DNA of 63,500 bases from Halorubrum saccharovorum DSM 1137. Lineage in GTDB: Archaea > Halobacteriota > Halobacteria > Halobacteriales > Haloferacaceae. The translations under genes were made by a program, and so were the position numbers. Under the pieces are notes generated by a model. The model ran no database searches. It was given only the letters and a program-made list of their open reading frames with translations, and had not been told where the DNA came from. Every line of letters begins with the position of its first letter. Position 1 is the first letter of the stretch. Shown in pieces: positions 44,144 through 51,728 of this stretch. Where the stretch lies: NCBI RefSeq assembly GCF_000337915.1, contig NZ_AOJE01000070.1, forward strand, positions 233,813-297,312, read 5' to 3'.

Positions 44144-44395
44144 TCAGCGATGCTCGTCGATCCACTCGCACCACGCGTGGAAGTCGTCTGCACCGCACTG
44201 ATCGGCGATCGACTGTAGCGTTCCGGTCGGGATCTCGTCTTCCGATGCCATCGGAACAGTCACGATCCGAACCTCGTCCGTGTCCGGTGACTCGTACCGC
44301 ATCTTCAGGTGGCTTCCGACGCGACCGACGCGCTTGTAGCCGAAGTCGTGGAGGACAGACGCGATCTCACGTCCGGAGAAGTTCGTCCGGACCAT
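44144..44395 (-). CDS. hicA: HicA-type toxin (mRNA interferase)
   Basis: 83 residues with the HicA double-stranded RNA-binding-like fold: FSGREIASVLHDFGYKRVGR, GSHLKMRY with the catalytic His29, and VTVPMASEDEIPTGTLQSI. HicA cleaves mRNA in translation-stress conditions. Its ATG directly follows the HicB stop (no gap), so toxin and antitoxin are co-translated, antitoxin first. Confidence 0.9.
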   Translation of the reverse strand: MVRTNFSGREIASVLHDFGYKRVGRVGSHLKMRYESPDTDEVRIVTVPMASEDEIPTGTLQSIADQCGADDFHAWCEWIDEHR

Positions 44396-44656
44396 TCACT
44401 GCATGAAGTCGGGAAGCTCCTTGTCGCCGGGTTCCGTGTCTTCGAGGCCCCACTCTTCGAGGTCCTCTTCCGTCACGGGCTCGCCGCCGCCTTCGTGAAG
44501 CTCGATCGCCTCCGCGAGCATCCGGAGGGCTTCCGCCTTCGTTTCGCCGAAGGACGCGACACCGGTCTCGATGTCCTTGGCGGTGATCGAGCCGTCATCC
44601 CCGTGAATGAACTCGACCCCCTCTCCGTTGGACGGGTCGCGTGTCGCACTTGCCAT
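44396..44656 (-). CDS. hicB: HicB-type antitoxin
   Basis: 86 residues from the ATG at 44656: a partially degraded RNase H-like HicB fold (GSITAKDIETGVASFGETKAE, ALRMLAEAIELHE) and an acidic C-terminal part. There is no clear DNA-binding domain, as in short HicB forms. First gene of the hicBA pair; CTTATTC about 28 bases upstream is the likely TATA box. Confidence 0.88.
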   Translation of the reverse strand: MASATRDPSNGEGVEFIHGDDGSITAKDIETGVASFGETKAEALRMLAEAIELHEGGGEPVTEEDLEEWGLEDTEPGDKELPDFMQ

Positions 44657-44842
44657 ATCCCCTCTTTCGCGGACCGCTCGAATAAGCGTTCTGTCGAACA
44701 CGACTCGACAAGTATGAGAAGTCGACAGCCACCGAGTAAAACATAAGTGATAGTGGATCAATATATCTGGTACAGATGGAGCAAACTGCCGACATCAAAT
44801 TGGCCCGCTTGTCGGCGGTTAGCTCGGTTGCCTGTATTTGGT

Positions 44843-45097
44843 ATGGGCAACCGAGGCATATTACCAGATAGTTGCCCAGGGCTTGCGCTTTCTTCTTACC
44901 AAATATTATACATATTTTTGGTCGTCCTATTCTCGATTTTCACTATTGGTGTATCGTTTGGAGTGTACGCGGGCCACATAACGTTCTGGCAAGGAGTTCA
45001 AATGTTTCTGGAATTGGACCAAGGGATACTTGTCGGATTGGTCCTGCTCCTCGTCGAACGTCTCTTTAATAACGAGGATAAGAACGGAGGAGCCTAG
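44843..45097 (+). CDS. Small two-helix membrane protein
   Basis: 84 residues from the ATG at 44843, with two hydrophobic segments (ILYIFLVVLFSIFTIGVSFG and ILVGLVLLLVERLF) and a short polar end. The frame is open from a GTG at 44747, but the extra N-terminus (WYRWSKLPTSNWPACRR) looks unlike protein. Low GC. No family recognised. Position between HicAB and the Orc gene suggests an accessory plasmid or virus gene, possibly an effector that disturbs the membrane; that is speculation. Confidence 0.5.
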   Translation: MGNRGILPDSCPGLALSSYQILYIFLVVLFSIFTIGVSFGVYAGHITFWQGVQMFLELDQGILVGLVLLLVERLFNNEDKNGGA

Positions 45098-45147
45098 CTC
45101 AGGCAAATTTCTGGTGACTGAGTAGCAAATCTGGATTATCGAAAACA

Positions 45148-45165
45148 TCCGGAACCGTCCGGAAC
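45148..45165. repeat. 18-bp repeat left of the Orc1/Cdc6 gene
   Basis: TCCGGAACCGTCCGGAAC occurs here and again, identical, at 47124-47141. It contains two copies of TCCGGAAC. The pair flanks the Orc/VapBC segment and could be Orc-binding sites of a plasmid-type origin. Confidence 0.7.
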
Positions 45166-45194
45166 ACTCGGGGGTCGGCTTATATCCCCACGTC

Positions 45195-46245
45195 GTGACC
45201 GACCAAAACGTGATACGCGACGGAACGGTGTTCGACGACGACCACCTCCCCTCCTCAATTGTCGGACGGAACCGCCACATGAACGAGGTAACGGACGCGC
45301 TCGCACCCATTCAGGACGGCTTTCGTGCCGAGAACTGCTTCCTGTTCGGTCCCTCCGGGGTCGGAAAGACGACCGTCGCGAAGGCCGCCGTTCGCGAGCT
45401 TCGGCAGGAGGTCCTCGACGTCCCGCACGCCTACGTGAACTGCTGGCAGGATTACACCCGGAACGCGGTGCTCGAACAGCTCGCCCGGGAGCTGGTGGGT
45501 GCGGCGCTCCCGCGATCGTCCTCCACCGACCGGCTGATCGACCTGATCACGAGCAACCTCCACGGTCCGGGCGTCGTCATCCTCGACGAGGTGGACCAGC
45601 TGCGCGGGACCGAGGTGCTCTACGACCTCCACGAGATTCGCGGACTCTCGTGGATCGGCATCGCGAACCGCGAGGTCGACCTCCTCGCGGACCTCGACGA
45701 GCGAGTTACCTCACGCATTAGCGTCGCCTACCGCGTGAACTTCGACACCTACGGCGAGGACGCGATCACGGAGATCCTCTCCCGGCGGGCTCGCGAGGGG
45801 CTCGGTCCGAACGCCGTCGGCGAAGACGTGCTCGCGCGTATCGCGCGGCTCTCCGAAGGAGACGCGCGACAGGCGATCGCGGCGCTGTGGGTCGCCGCAC
45901 GCATGGCCTCCCGTGAGGGACTGTCAGCGATTCCGGGGCGGCTCGTCGAGGACGCGGTCGCCGACGCGGAACGGGAGGTCAGACAGAAGACCATCTCGAA
46001 GCTGAACGCCCACCAAGCGTGTGCTCTACGAGGTCCTTGAGGAGGAGGGCGAACTCATCCAGAAGGAACTCTACGCGCACTACCGGGAGACCCACGACGA
46101 TCCGGTGACGCTGCGGTACCTCCGCGAGAACCACTTGCCGAAGTTGGAGCACTACAACCTCGTCGAGGTCGAGCCACACCGCGGGTCGAAGCGGTACAGT
46201 CTCGTCGGGGTCGACCATTCCGAGTCGACTCCCGAACAGCTCTGA
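45195..46245 (+). pseudogene. Orc1/Cdc6 replication initiator, frameshifted near 46015
   Basis: AAA+ origin-binding protein. The first frame (45195-46040) has Walker A FGPSGVGKTT, Walker B VVILDEVDQL and the ARRESV-type helical lid. In that frame it ends abnormally (HQACALRGP). Removing one A from CACCAAGCG near 46015 gives HQRVLYEVLEEEG and continues into the frame 46021-46245, which encodes the missing winged helix (LRYLRENHLPKLEHYNLVEV, GSKRYSL). The sequence thus holds a full initiator of about 350 residues with a single-base insertion. The GTG at 45195 is close to its TATA box (TTATAT, about 45179); GTG 45210 fits better as leaderless. Confidence 0.85.
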
Positions 46246-46264
46246 TTCGAAGAGTCCATGCAGT

Positions 46265-46280
46265 AGTGTGATGACACACT
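46265..46280. promoter_or_regulatory. Inverted repeat upstream of the VapB-type gene
   Basis: AGTGTG-ATGA-CACACT precedes the TATA box CTATATTTAT (about 46278-46287). Together with the palindrome at 46299-46318 it brackets the promoter, which suggests antitoxin or toxin-antitoxin autoregulation. Confidence 0.55.
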
Positions 46281-46298
46281 ATATTTATTGGCGGCGTC

Positions 46299-46318
46299 CT
46301 CATACGCTAGCGTATGAG
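46299..46318. promoter_or_regulatory. Perfect 20-bp palindrome over the vapB start codon
   Basis: CTCATACGCTAGCGTATGAG is fully self-complementary and includes the ATG at 46314. A site here would let bound antitoxin block transcription or translation of the pair. Confidence 0.75.
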
Positions 46319-46565
46319 CGGCGAGAGCGTCGATTCCGAGAGCAAGGTCTCGGGGAACCAGGCGAACATCCCCGCCCACATCCGCCGAGAACTGGAGATC
46401 GACGACGGCGACAAACTCCGCTGGCAGATCGAGGACGACGGGACGATCCGCGTGCAGGTCGTTCAACAGCGCAGCGGGACGTTCAGCGATTTCGACGGGT
46501 ACGACGGCGACCGGGAGACCGACGTCGAGAGCGAACACGACGCGTGGGGCGTCGATCCCGAGTAG
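46314..46565 (+). CDS. vapB: VapB-type antitoxin with AbrB/SpoVT DNA-binding domain
   Basis: 83 residues. The N-terminal swapped-hairpin AbrB domain is recognisable: SKVSGNQANIPAHIRRELEI and DDGDKLRWQIEDDGTIRV. The acidic C-terminus (FDGYDGDRETDVESEHDAWG) would bind and mask the toxin. Its stop codon is directly followed by the ATG of the PIN toxin. The palindrome over its start codon fits autoregulation. Confidence 0.88.
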   Translation: MSGESVDSESKVSGNQANIPAHIRRELEIDDGDKLRWQIEDDGTIRVQVVQQRSGTFSDFDGYDGDRETDVESEHDAWGVDPE

Positions 46566-47000
46566 ATGCCCCGGGCGCTCGTCGACACGACGGTTCTCTT
46601 CGCGGCGGCGTACCGCCGCGACAGCGCGCACGATGACGCGCTCCCGATCCTCAGGGGGATCGACACCGCGGACCTCCCGGAAGCGGTGATCGTCGATTAC
46701 GTGCTCGCGGAAACGCTCAACGGCTTGACGACGCACGCGGGTCACGACGCCGCCGTCGACTTTCTCGACCGGGTGGAGGAGAACACGCGATTCCACGTCG
46801 AATCGTTGACGACGGACGCGTTCGCGACGGCGAAGGGCCTCTTCCGGCAGCACGAGCGGTTCTCGTTCGTCGACGCCTGTATCGTCGCGTACATGCAGAT
46901 GGAGGGACTCGGCTATCTCTACGCGTTCGACGACGACTTCGACGCCGCCGATGACGTGTATCGCCTCGACGTCGCCACCGACCCGTATCAACCGGAGTGA
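46566..47000 (+). CDS. vapC: VapC-type PIN-domain toxin
   Basis: 144 residues. The PIN acidic residues are visible: Asp7 in RALVDTTVLFAA, Glu49 in YVLAETLNGL, Asp103 in FSFVDACIVAYM, and the Asp cluster at 122-124 in YAFDDDFD. The expected activity is Mg-dependent endoribonuclease cutting tRNA or rRNA. No gap to the antitoxin gene. All key residues are present, so it should be active, in contrast to the broken Orc gene before it. Confidence 0.9.
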   Translation: MPRALVDTTVLFAAAYRRDSAHDDALPILRGIDTADLPEAVIVDYVLAETLNGLTTHAGHDAAVDFLDRVEENTRFHVESLTTDAFATAKGLFRQHERFSFVDACIVAYMQMEGLGYLYAFDDDFDAADDVYRLDVATDPYQPE

Positions 47001-47123
47001 CCGGGACGCGGCCCGCGTTCCGCGAACCCCCTTCACTCCCTGCACGAGTGTTCCGACGGTTCGACCATTCGGAACACCGTTCGGAACGCGCCTAACTCGG
47101 AGACGGTACCGGAATCCCGACCG

Positions 47124-47141
47124 TCCGGAACCGTCCGGAAC
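47124..47141. repeat. 18-bp repeat right of the VapBC genes
   Basis: Identical to 45148-45165. Related copies (ATTCGGAACACCGTTCGGAAC near 47068-47088, and TTCCGACGGTTCG near 47049) lie just left of it, so this 100-base spacer is rich in TTCGGAAC-type words. Confidence 0.7.
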
Positions 47142-47184
47142 CCTCCGAGTCAGGCTAAACCGCAGTCGACGACCAGCCCTCGGT

Positions 47185-47502
47185 ATGGCCTCGACGCAAC
47201 CGGTCCACGGCAGTAGCGCACAGACGACGGAGTTCGACATCGACCTCGTCGGTGAGCGGATCCGCGGTCGCAGCCCGAATCACGCCCGCGCCGTCGTCAG
47301 CGTCGACGCGAACGGGACGCTCCGCGTCGAGATCGAGGCGGCGAACCAGTACGACTGGCAGCTCGACGTGCGAATCGTCGCCGGGTCGATCGAGATCGTC
47401 CGCACCTTCTGCGAGGGGGACACCGTCCACGACGCCGACGTGCCGGCCTGGGTCGAGCGTGTGGCTGGTGTCGTGGGTGAGCGCCTAGACGGGGATCGAT
47501 GA
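47185..47502 (+). CDS. Small conserved-looking protein of unknown function
   Basis: 105 residues: a predicted beta-rich part (TEFDIDLVGERIRGRSPNHA, VVSVDANGTLRVEIEAAN) and a helical end (WVERVAGVVGERLDGDR). No named domain was recognised. It starts at ATG 47185 and its end overlaps the start of the Dam-like relic, so the two were probably co-transcribed in a plasmid. Its sequence looks intact and natural. Confidence 0.55.
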   Translation: MASTQPVHGSSAQTTEFDIDLVGERIRGRSPNHARAVVSVDANGTLRVEIEAANQYDWQLDVRIVAGSIEIVRTFCEGDTVHDADVPAWVERVAGVVGERLDGDR

Positions 47503-47776
47503 TGGCAGACGCCGTCTTCCCCTTTCCCGGCGGGAAGAGTCGCCATAGGGTAGGAAGACTACTACCTCGTGAACACGATCGACCACGAGGCGCTCGTCGA
47601 CGGGCTCGCGGGGTTGGAGGACGACTGGATCTGCTCCTACGAGACCTGTCGGCGGGCTTCGAGGACGTGTACGTGCTCGATCGCTACGAGAAGCGGTTCA
47701 TCAATAATGGGAAGCAGAGATCGTCGAAAGACGCGAAAGAGTGGCTCGTGATTAGCTTCGATCCGGAAGAGGTTGT
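47499..47776 (+). pseudogene. Dam-type DNA adenine methylase relic
   Basis: The start MADAVFPFPGGKSRH matches the N-terminal motif of D12-class (Dam-like) adenine methylases (FxxPGGKxR). A large internal deletion follows. The C-terminal part resumes in another frame at about 47565 (YLVNTIDHEALVDGLAGLED, DWICSYE) and switches back near 47645 (FEDVYVLDRYEKRFINNGK, KDAKEWLVISFDPEEV). The DPPY catalytic motif is missing. The gene is therefore inactive. Its loss implies that any cognate nuclease would be unopposed if present. Confidence 0.75.
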
Positions 47777-48435
47777 GAGGTCACCGCGCCGTGCTCCAGT
47801 CGCTCTACGACCTCGTCGACCGGCGTCACGGTGCCGACGGCGAGACCGTCGCGCGCCTCGCCGTTCGCGAAGACTCCCGGGTCGTCGACGAACTCGACCT
47901 CCGGGACCGGTTCCGGCGCGACCTCGAGGCCGACCGCGCGATCTCGCTCGTCGAGGACCTCCGCTACCACGCCGGCGAGCGCAAGCTCGTAACCGATGGC
48001 GGTGTCGATCAGCGTGCAAACGGTGACGATGAAACCGGACGTGGTTCGAGTGGTAGGAAAGGCGGAGCACGCAGGTGCGTGCCTCTGACGTGGTGTGCCG
48101 GCCACACCAAGATATTGGAAGGGTTAGATGAAGAAAAGTTTGCTGGAAATTCTCGGCTGATTACCGACGGCGGTCGCAACCCGGATGACAACCTCGCCCG
48201 CGTCGCGGACGCCCTCGAACTCCAGAACGCGCTCCTCCTCCAACTGGTCCAGGACCGGCGCCGGAACTGTAAGTTCACGGAGCGCTCGCACGCCTCGAAG
48301 TGCCCTCGTCGCGGGCGCCTCACCACATCCGGACGGGCTCGCTCACGTGGCACTGCGATCGCGGGCTCCCGATCGACGACACCGAACGCGGATGTCTCAG
48401 GGGACCGACATAGGGAATTTTTTGAATTTGGTTCG
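47777..48435. other. Right end of the element with gene remnants
   Basis: No convincing intact gene. A plus-strand stretch at 47791-48000 reads as a helical protein fragment (VDELDLRDRF, ADRAISLVEDLRYHAG) and one at 48185-48260 as another (DNLARVADALELQNALLLQ, LVQD), but frames and starts do not fit. An overlapping minus-strand frame at 47752-48105 is also open and cannot be excluded. A run of A/T (GGGAATTTTTTGAATTTGG) precedes the right attachment repeat. Confidence 0.5.
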
Positions 48436-48449
48436 TCCCTCCGGCCCCA
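48436..48449. repeat. Right attachment core (copy of tRNA-Trp 3' end)
   Basis: TCCCTCCGGCCCCA, identical to 32746-32759. The five bases GGTTC upstream also match the T-loop side of the tRNA with a 2-base gap, so the duplication may extend imperfectly further left. Confidence 0.85.
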
Positions 48450-48499
48450 CTATCTCAGTCTCCACACGCCAAGCGGTGCGAGCGTCTACAACGAACCCG

Positions 48500-49696
48500 T
48501 CACACCGGCAGCACGCCGTCGTCATCGTCGCCGGACCCGTCGTCGGTTCCGTTCTCAGTTCCGTCGTCGGACCCATCATCGGTCCCGTCAGTGGTGCCGC
48601 CGTCGCTGTCGTCGGCCTGGTTCCCGTCATCGGTCGCGTCACCGTCGGACGAGTCCCCATCGGTCTCGTTTCCGGCGTCGGAGTCAGAGCCGTTCCCCGA
48701 CGAATCGGTCCCGTTCCGCACGTCGTCGCCCTCGCCGAAGATGTCCGTCTCGATCCTCTCCTCGTAGGTGAGCGCGTCGAGCGGGATAGTCGTCTCCTCG
48801 CCGGTCGGGAACTCGATCACGGCGTAGAACTCGATCCGGAGGTCCGTCACCTGATGCCCCCGGACGTCCTCGTCGAGATGGGTGACCCACCAGTCGTCGA
48901 GGTGGCGGTTCTGGAGCGCCGTGGTGAACTCGACCGTTTCGGTGCTCTCGGAGGGGATCACGTACCCTTCATCGGTCTGTCCCGACCCCATCGCCACCCC
49001 GTTCATGGTGATGTCGTAGCCGATCTCCGTGACCGCGTACGGCTCGAAGTTCGGGTTGTACACGGTAAACGCCATCTCGATCGGCGTCTCCGACTCGCTG
49101 ACGGTTCCCCACTCGCCCCGCGTCTCGTTGACGTAGAGGACGGGGTCGCTCACGAAGGGGCTGTCGGCGTTCACCGGGCGCGTCTCGTCGGAGTTGAACG
49201 CGCCGAGGAGATCCGTCTGGATCTCGCGGCTCCGCGAGAAGTCGACGCCCCGGCCGAGTCGGTCCGAGGTCGCGGTCGCGTCGATGTCGAGGGTCGTCCG
49301 CTCGCCGTTGCGGACGTGGCTCACCCACCACGGTGGGATCCCGTCGTTCCGAAGCCGCGTTTCCAACTCCAGCGTGGAGTTCCCGGTGCCGACGCTCACG
49401 CCCTCTCGACCGCCCTGCGCCATCTCGATGCCGTTCATCGAGACGGTGTAGTTCACCGAGACGCCGTCGAGGCCGATCCCGACGGGGTTCGGGTTCGAAA
49501 CGACCAGGTCGGTCTCGATCTCCGTGGTCTCGTTGGTCACGTCGCCGAAGGTGTTGTCGACGGCGGCCACGCTCGGTACGCCGAGAATCCCCAATACGAA
49601 GGCCCCGCCGACGGCTCCGACGACGACGAGCACCCCGACGAGCGCGATCCTGAGTTTCGAGCTGACGAGCGCGGAGAGGACGTCGCTCGGGTTCAT
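48500..49696 (-). CDS. Membrane-anchored protein with two LEA/WHy-like domains
   Basis: 398 residues: an N-terminal membrane helix (LRIALVGVLVVVGAVGGAFV), then two similar LEA14/WHy-type beta domains. Domain 1 has ETDLVVSNPNPVGIGLDGVS and VNYTVSMNG. Domain 2 has MAFTVYNPNFEPYAVTEIGY and DITMNGVAMG. Each continues with a WWVTH or WWVSH segment. The C-terminus is an Asp/Gly/Thr-rich repeat tail. WHy domains are linked to desiccation stress in plants; here the protein is anchored outside the cell. The gene lies just right of the integrated element. Confidence 0.85.
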   Translation of the reverse strand: MNPSDVLSALVSSKLRIALVGVLVVVGAVGGAFVLGILGVPSVAAVDNTFGDVTNETTEIETDLVVSNPNPVGIGLDGVSVNYTVSMNGIEMAQGGREGVSVGTGNSTLELETRLRNDGIPPWWVSHVRNGERTTLDIDATATSDRLGRGVDFSRSREIQTDLLGAFNSDETRPVNADSPFVSDPVLYVNETRGEWGTVSESETPIEMAFTVYNPNFEPYAVTEIGYDITMNGVAMGSGQTDEGYVIPSESTETVEFTTALQNRHLDDWWVTHLDEDVRGHQVTDLRIEFYAVIEFPTGEETTIPLDALTYEERIETDIFGEGDDVRNGTDSSGNGSDSDAGNETDGDSSDGDATDDGNQADDSDGGTTDGTDDGSDDGTENGTDDGSGDDDDGVLPV

Positions 49697-49808
49697 ACTC
49701 GCTCACCCTCGCGGGATCGTAAAATCGTACCGCATTGGCATCGAGTCGCACACTGTTCGGCTTGGTTACAGGTCTCACCGGCGCGCGCCCGGCCCGGTCG
49801 TTCGGATC

Positions 49809-50006
49809 CTATAACACGTCTCCGATCCGCACCGGTTCGCCGTCGAGATCGGGGTCCTCGGCGACGATCTGCAACACCTCGTGGTCGGTGACATCGCGGT
49901 ACCCCTTCCCCGTCGCATCCTCGATCAAGTCCTTTTCGAGTTCGAACTCGGTGCCCTCGTAGACGACGTCGACGCCGTCGTCGGTGAACGTCAGGTCGGT
50001 GCTCAT
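49809..50006 (-). CDS. DUF5800 protein
   Basis: 65-residue acidic protein of the haloarchaeal family DUF5800 (DDGVDVVYEGTEFELEKDLI, YRDVTDHEVLQIVAEDP). Function unknown. A CTTTTATC box about 25 bases before the ATG at 50006 suggests a leaderless transcript of its own. Confidence 0.85.
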   Translation of the reverse strand: MSTDLTFTDDGVDVVYEGTEFELEKDLIEDATGKGYRDVTDHEVLQIVAEDPDLDGEPVRIGDVL

Positions 50007-50095
50007 AGGTGTGGGTAGGCCGCGACCCGATAAAAGGAGCGTGACACGCCGGCGGTCGGCTCACGAGCCGGAGCTGCCGCAGTCGACGGGGGTAC

Positions 50096-50278
50096 CTACT
50101 CGTCGTTCTCGTCGTCTTTCATCTCCGAGAGCCGCCCGACGAGGTCGTCGGTCGACGCGCCGCCCTCGATGGAGACCTCGCCGTCGTGGTCGTTTTCGTG
50201 GACGTTTACGGCACTGTCGTCGTCGGTGTCCACGTCCTGGTCTTTCTGCTCGCTCTCGTCGTACGATCCGAATCCCAT
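50096..50278 (-). CDS. DUF5786 protein
   Basis: 60-residue, very acidic haloarchaeal protein with the conserved start MGFGSYDESEQ and the helix STDDLVGRLSEMKDDE. The family is called DUF5786; the function is not known. The ATG at 50278 is chosen for the conserved start; the upstream open frame is Arg-rich and unlikely. Confidence 0.85.
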   Translation of the reverse strand: MGFGSYDESEQKDQDVDTDDDSAVNVHENDHDGEVSIEGGASTDDLVGRLSEMKDDENDE

Positions 50279-50430
50279 ATCAGATGCTCCCGGGCTGGCG
50301 GGAAAAGAGTAGTGACACCGCCGCGGTTCGACAACGGCCCACACATGGTTCCGGGGTGACCGCCCGTCTGCGTCCGACGCCCGTCGGACGACCCCACACG
50401 GTTTATACGGGCGGAGGGAGTTCTCCCGGT

Positions 50431-51696
50431 GTGTCGCTGAGGGGAGGCGGTCCGATAGAGGAGCTCGCCGTCCCGGCCGGGACGACCGTCGAGGAGCACG
50501 ACCTCGTCATCGACGGCGACGTGCTCGTCGGCGGCCAGTCGACCGTGGAGTTCGGGCTCCGCGGGCGCAACGTCGCGCTCGGAGAGCGCGTGAACGTCGA
50601 GAACGACATCGAGGCCGAGGGCGACTGCCGGCTGGACACGTGGTGTTCAGTCGACGGCAACGTCCTCGTCGGCGAGGACGCGTACCTCGGCGAACGGGTG
50701 ACCGTCACCGGTCGCCTGATGGTCTCCGGCGATCTCGATATCGGCGACGACGTGACGATCGAGGAGGGGTTCGAGGCGAACGGCTGGATCGTCATCCGGA
50801 ATCCCGTCCCCACCCTCGTCTTCTACTTCATCGTCCTCTCCCAGCTCTTACGGCTCGGCGAGACCGACGCGGCCGACGACCTGGCGGAGGCGCTCGCCGA
50901 CGGCGAAGAGGTGCGCGACCCCCTGCTGGTCCCGCGCGGCGCCGAGATCTCCGACGACGCGTGGCGCGTCTCGACGCCCGCGACCGTCGGCGACGACTGC
51001 CGGCTCCACGGTAACCTCCGCGCGGAATCGATCCGCGTCGGCGAGCGCAACGAGGTGTTCGGCTCTCTACGCGCCCGCGAGGACATCACGGTCGGCGCGG
51101 ACACGACGATCCACGGCGACGTCACCACTCGGGGCGGAACCGTCACCGTGGAGGCCGGCGCGCGCGTGCTCGGCGACGTCTCCGCCGGCGATCTCGTCGT
51201 CCACGACGGCGCCGAGATCGACGGGACCCTCCGCGCCCGCGGCGAGATGAAACTCGTTCAGGAGACCCGCAGCGATGAGAACGAAGAGGAGACCGAGACC
51301 GATGCCGGCGGCGGTGAGAAGGACGAGGAGCGGAACGAGTCCGGTGAGTCCGACGGGCCCGGTGAGTCCGACGAGACGAACATCGACGAGCCGTCCGCCG
51401 ACGGCGGGGCGTCCGGAGGCGACGACTCCGACGCGAACGGGTCCGAGGACGACGATTCCGGAGACGACGCCCCCACGAGTGACGGAGAGTCGGACTCCGA
51501 GGCGGTTGCCGGCGAGGCGCGAGAGTCGGACGCGGCGATCGAATCGAACGAGGAAGACGCAGTCGATAGCGAGGCGGAGGTCGACGACGGGGGGCCAGAC
51601 ACCGACGAGTCCGACACCGACGAGTCCGACACCGACGAGTCCGACACCGACGAGTCCGACACCGAAAAACCGGACGCCGACGCGGAAGCGAAGTAG
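50431..51696 (+). CDS. Bactofilin-like polymer-forming protein with acidic repeat tail
   Basis: 421 residues. The first 110 and residues 180-270 are right-handed beta-helix-type repeats of the bactofilin/polymer-forming kind (LVIDGDVLVGGQSTVEFGL, CRLDTWCSVDGNVLVGEDAY, LHGNLRAESIRVGERNEVFG, GDVSAGDLVVHDGAEIDG), separated by a hydrophobic segment (PTLVFYFIVLSQLLRL). The last 140 residues are acidic, ending in DTDES repeats. It starts with GTG at 50431, 27 bases after a GTTTATAC box (leaderless). Bactofilins form cytoskeletal polymers in bacteria; a haloarchaeal role is not settled. Confidence 0.78.
   Translation: MSLRGGGPIEELAVPAGTTVEEHDLVIDGDVLVGGQSTVEFGLRGRNVALGERVNVENDIEAEGDCRLDTWCSVDGNVLVGEDAYLGERVTVTGRLMVSGDLDIGDDVTIEEGFEANGWIVIRNPVPTLVFYFIVLSQLLRLGETDAADDLAEALADGEEVRDPLLVPRGAEISDDAWRVSTPATVGDDCRLHGNLRAESIRVGERNEVFGSLRAREDITVGADTTIHGDVTTRGGTVTVEAGARVLGDVSAGDLVVHDGAEIDGTLRARGEMKLVQETRSDENEEETETDAGGGEKDEERNESGESDGPGESDETNIDEPSADGGASGGDDSDANGSEDDDSGDDAPTSDGESDSEAVAGEARESDAAIESNEEDAVDSEAEVDDGGPDTDESDTDESDTDESDTDESDTEKPDADAEAK
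51598..51657 (+). repeat. Four 15-bp tandem repeats (DTDES) in the bactofilin-like gene
   Basis: GACACCGACGAGTCC repeats four times without a mismatch and encodes DTDES each time. Unit length is a multiple of three, so copy-number change keeps the frame. Confidence 0.9.
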
Positions 51697-51728
51697 CCGA
51701 GAAGCGCTCTCAAGCGGTCCGACCGCGA

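Larger units (their letters stand above)
32760..48449. mobile_element. Integrated element at tRNA-Trp, about 15.7 kb
   Basis: The segment is bounded by the 14-bp direct repeat of the tRNA-Trp 3' end. It contains a tyrosine recombinase, an Orc1/Cdc6 replication gene (frameshifted), two toxin-antitoxin pairs, a Dam-like methylase relic, an IS5 transposase fragment and truncated genes. Base composition drops in parts, especially 43.1-45.2 kb. The transglutaminase/DUF58/MoxR block (34.3-42.3 kb) is more chromosome-like and may be cargo or a later insertion. The element looks decayed: at least four genes are broken. Confidence 0.8.

Noticed and set aside
47752-48105. Minus-strand 117-codon frame at the right end of the element
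   Set aside because: It looks partly protein-like, but the opposite strand does too and no start signal or family supports it, so it is described only as remnant DNA.
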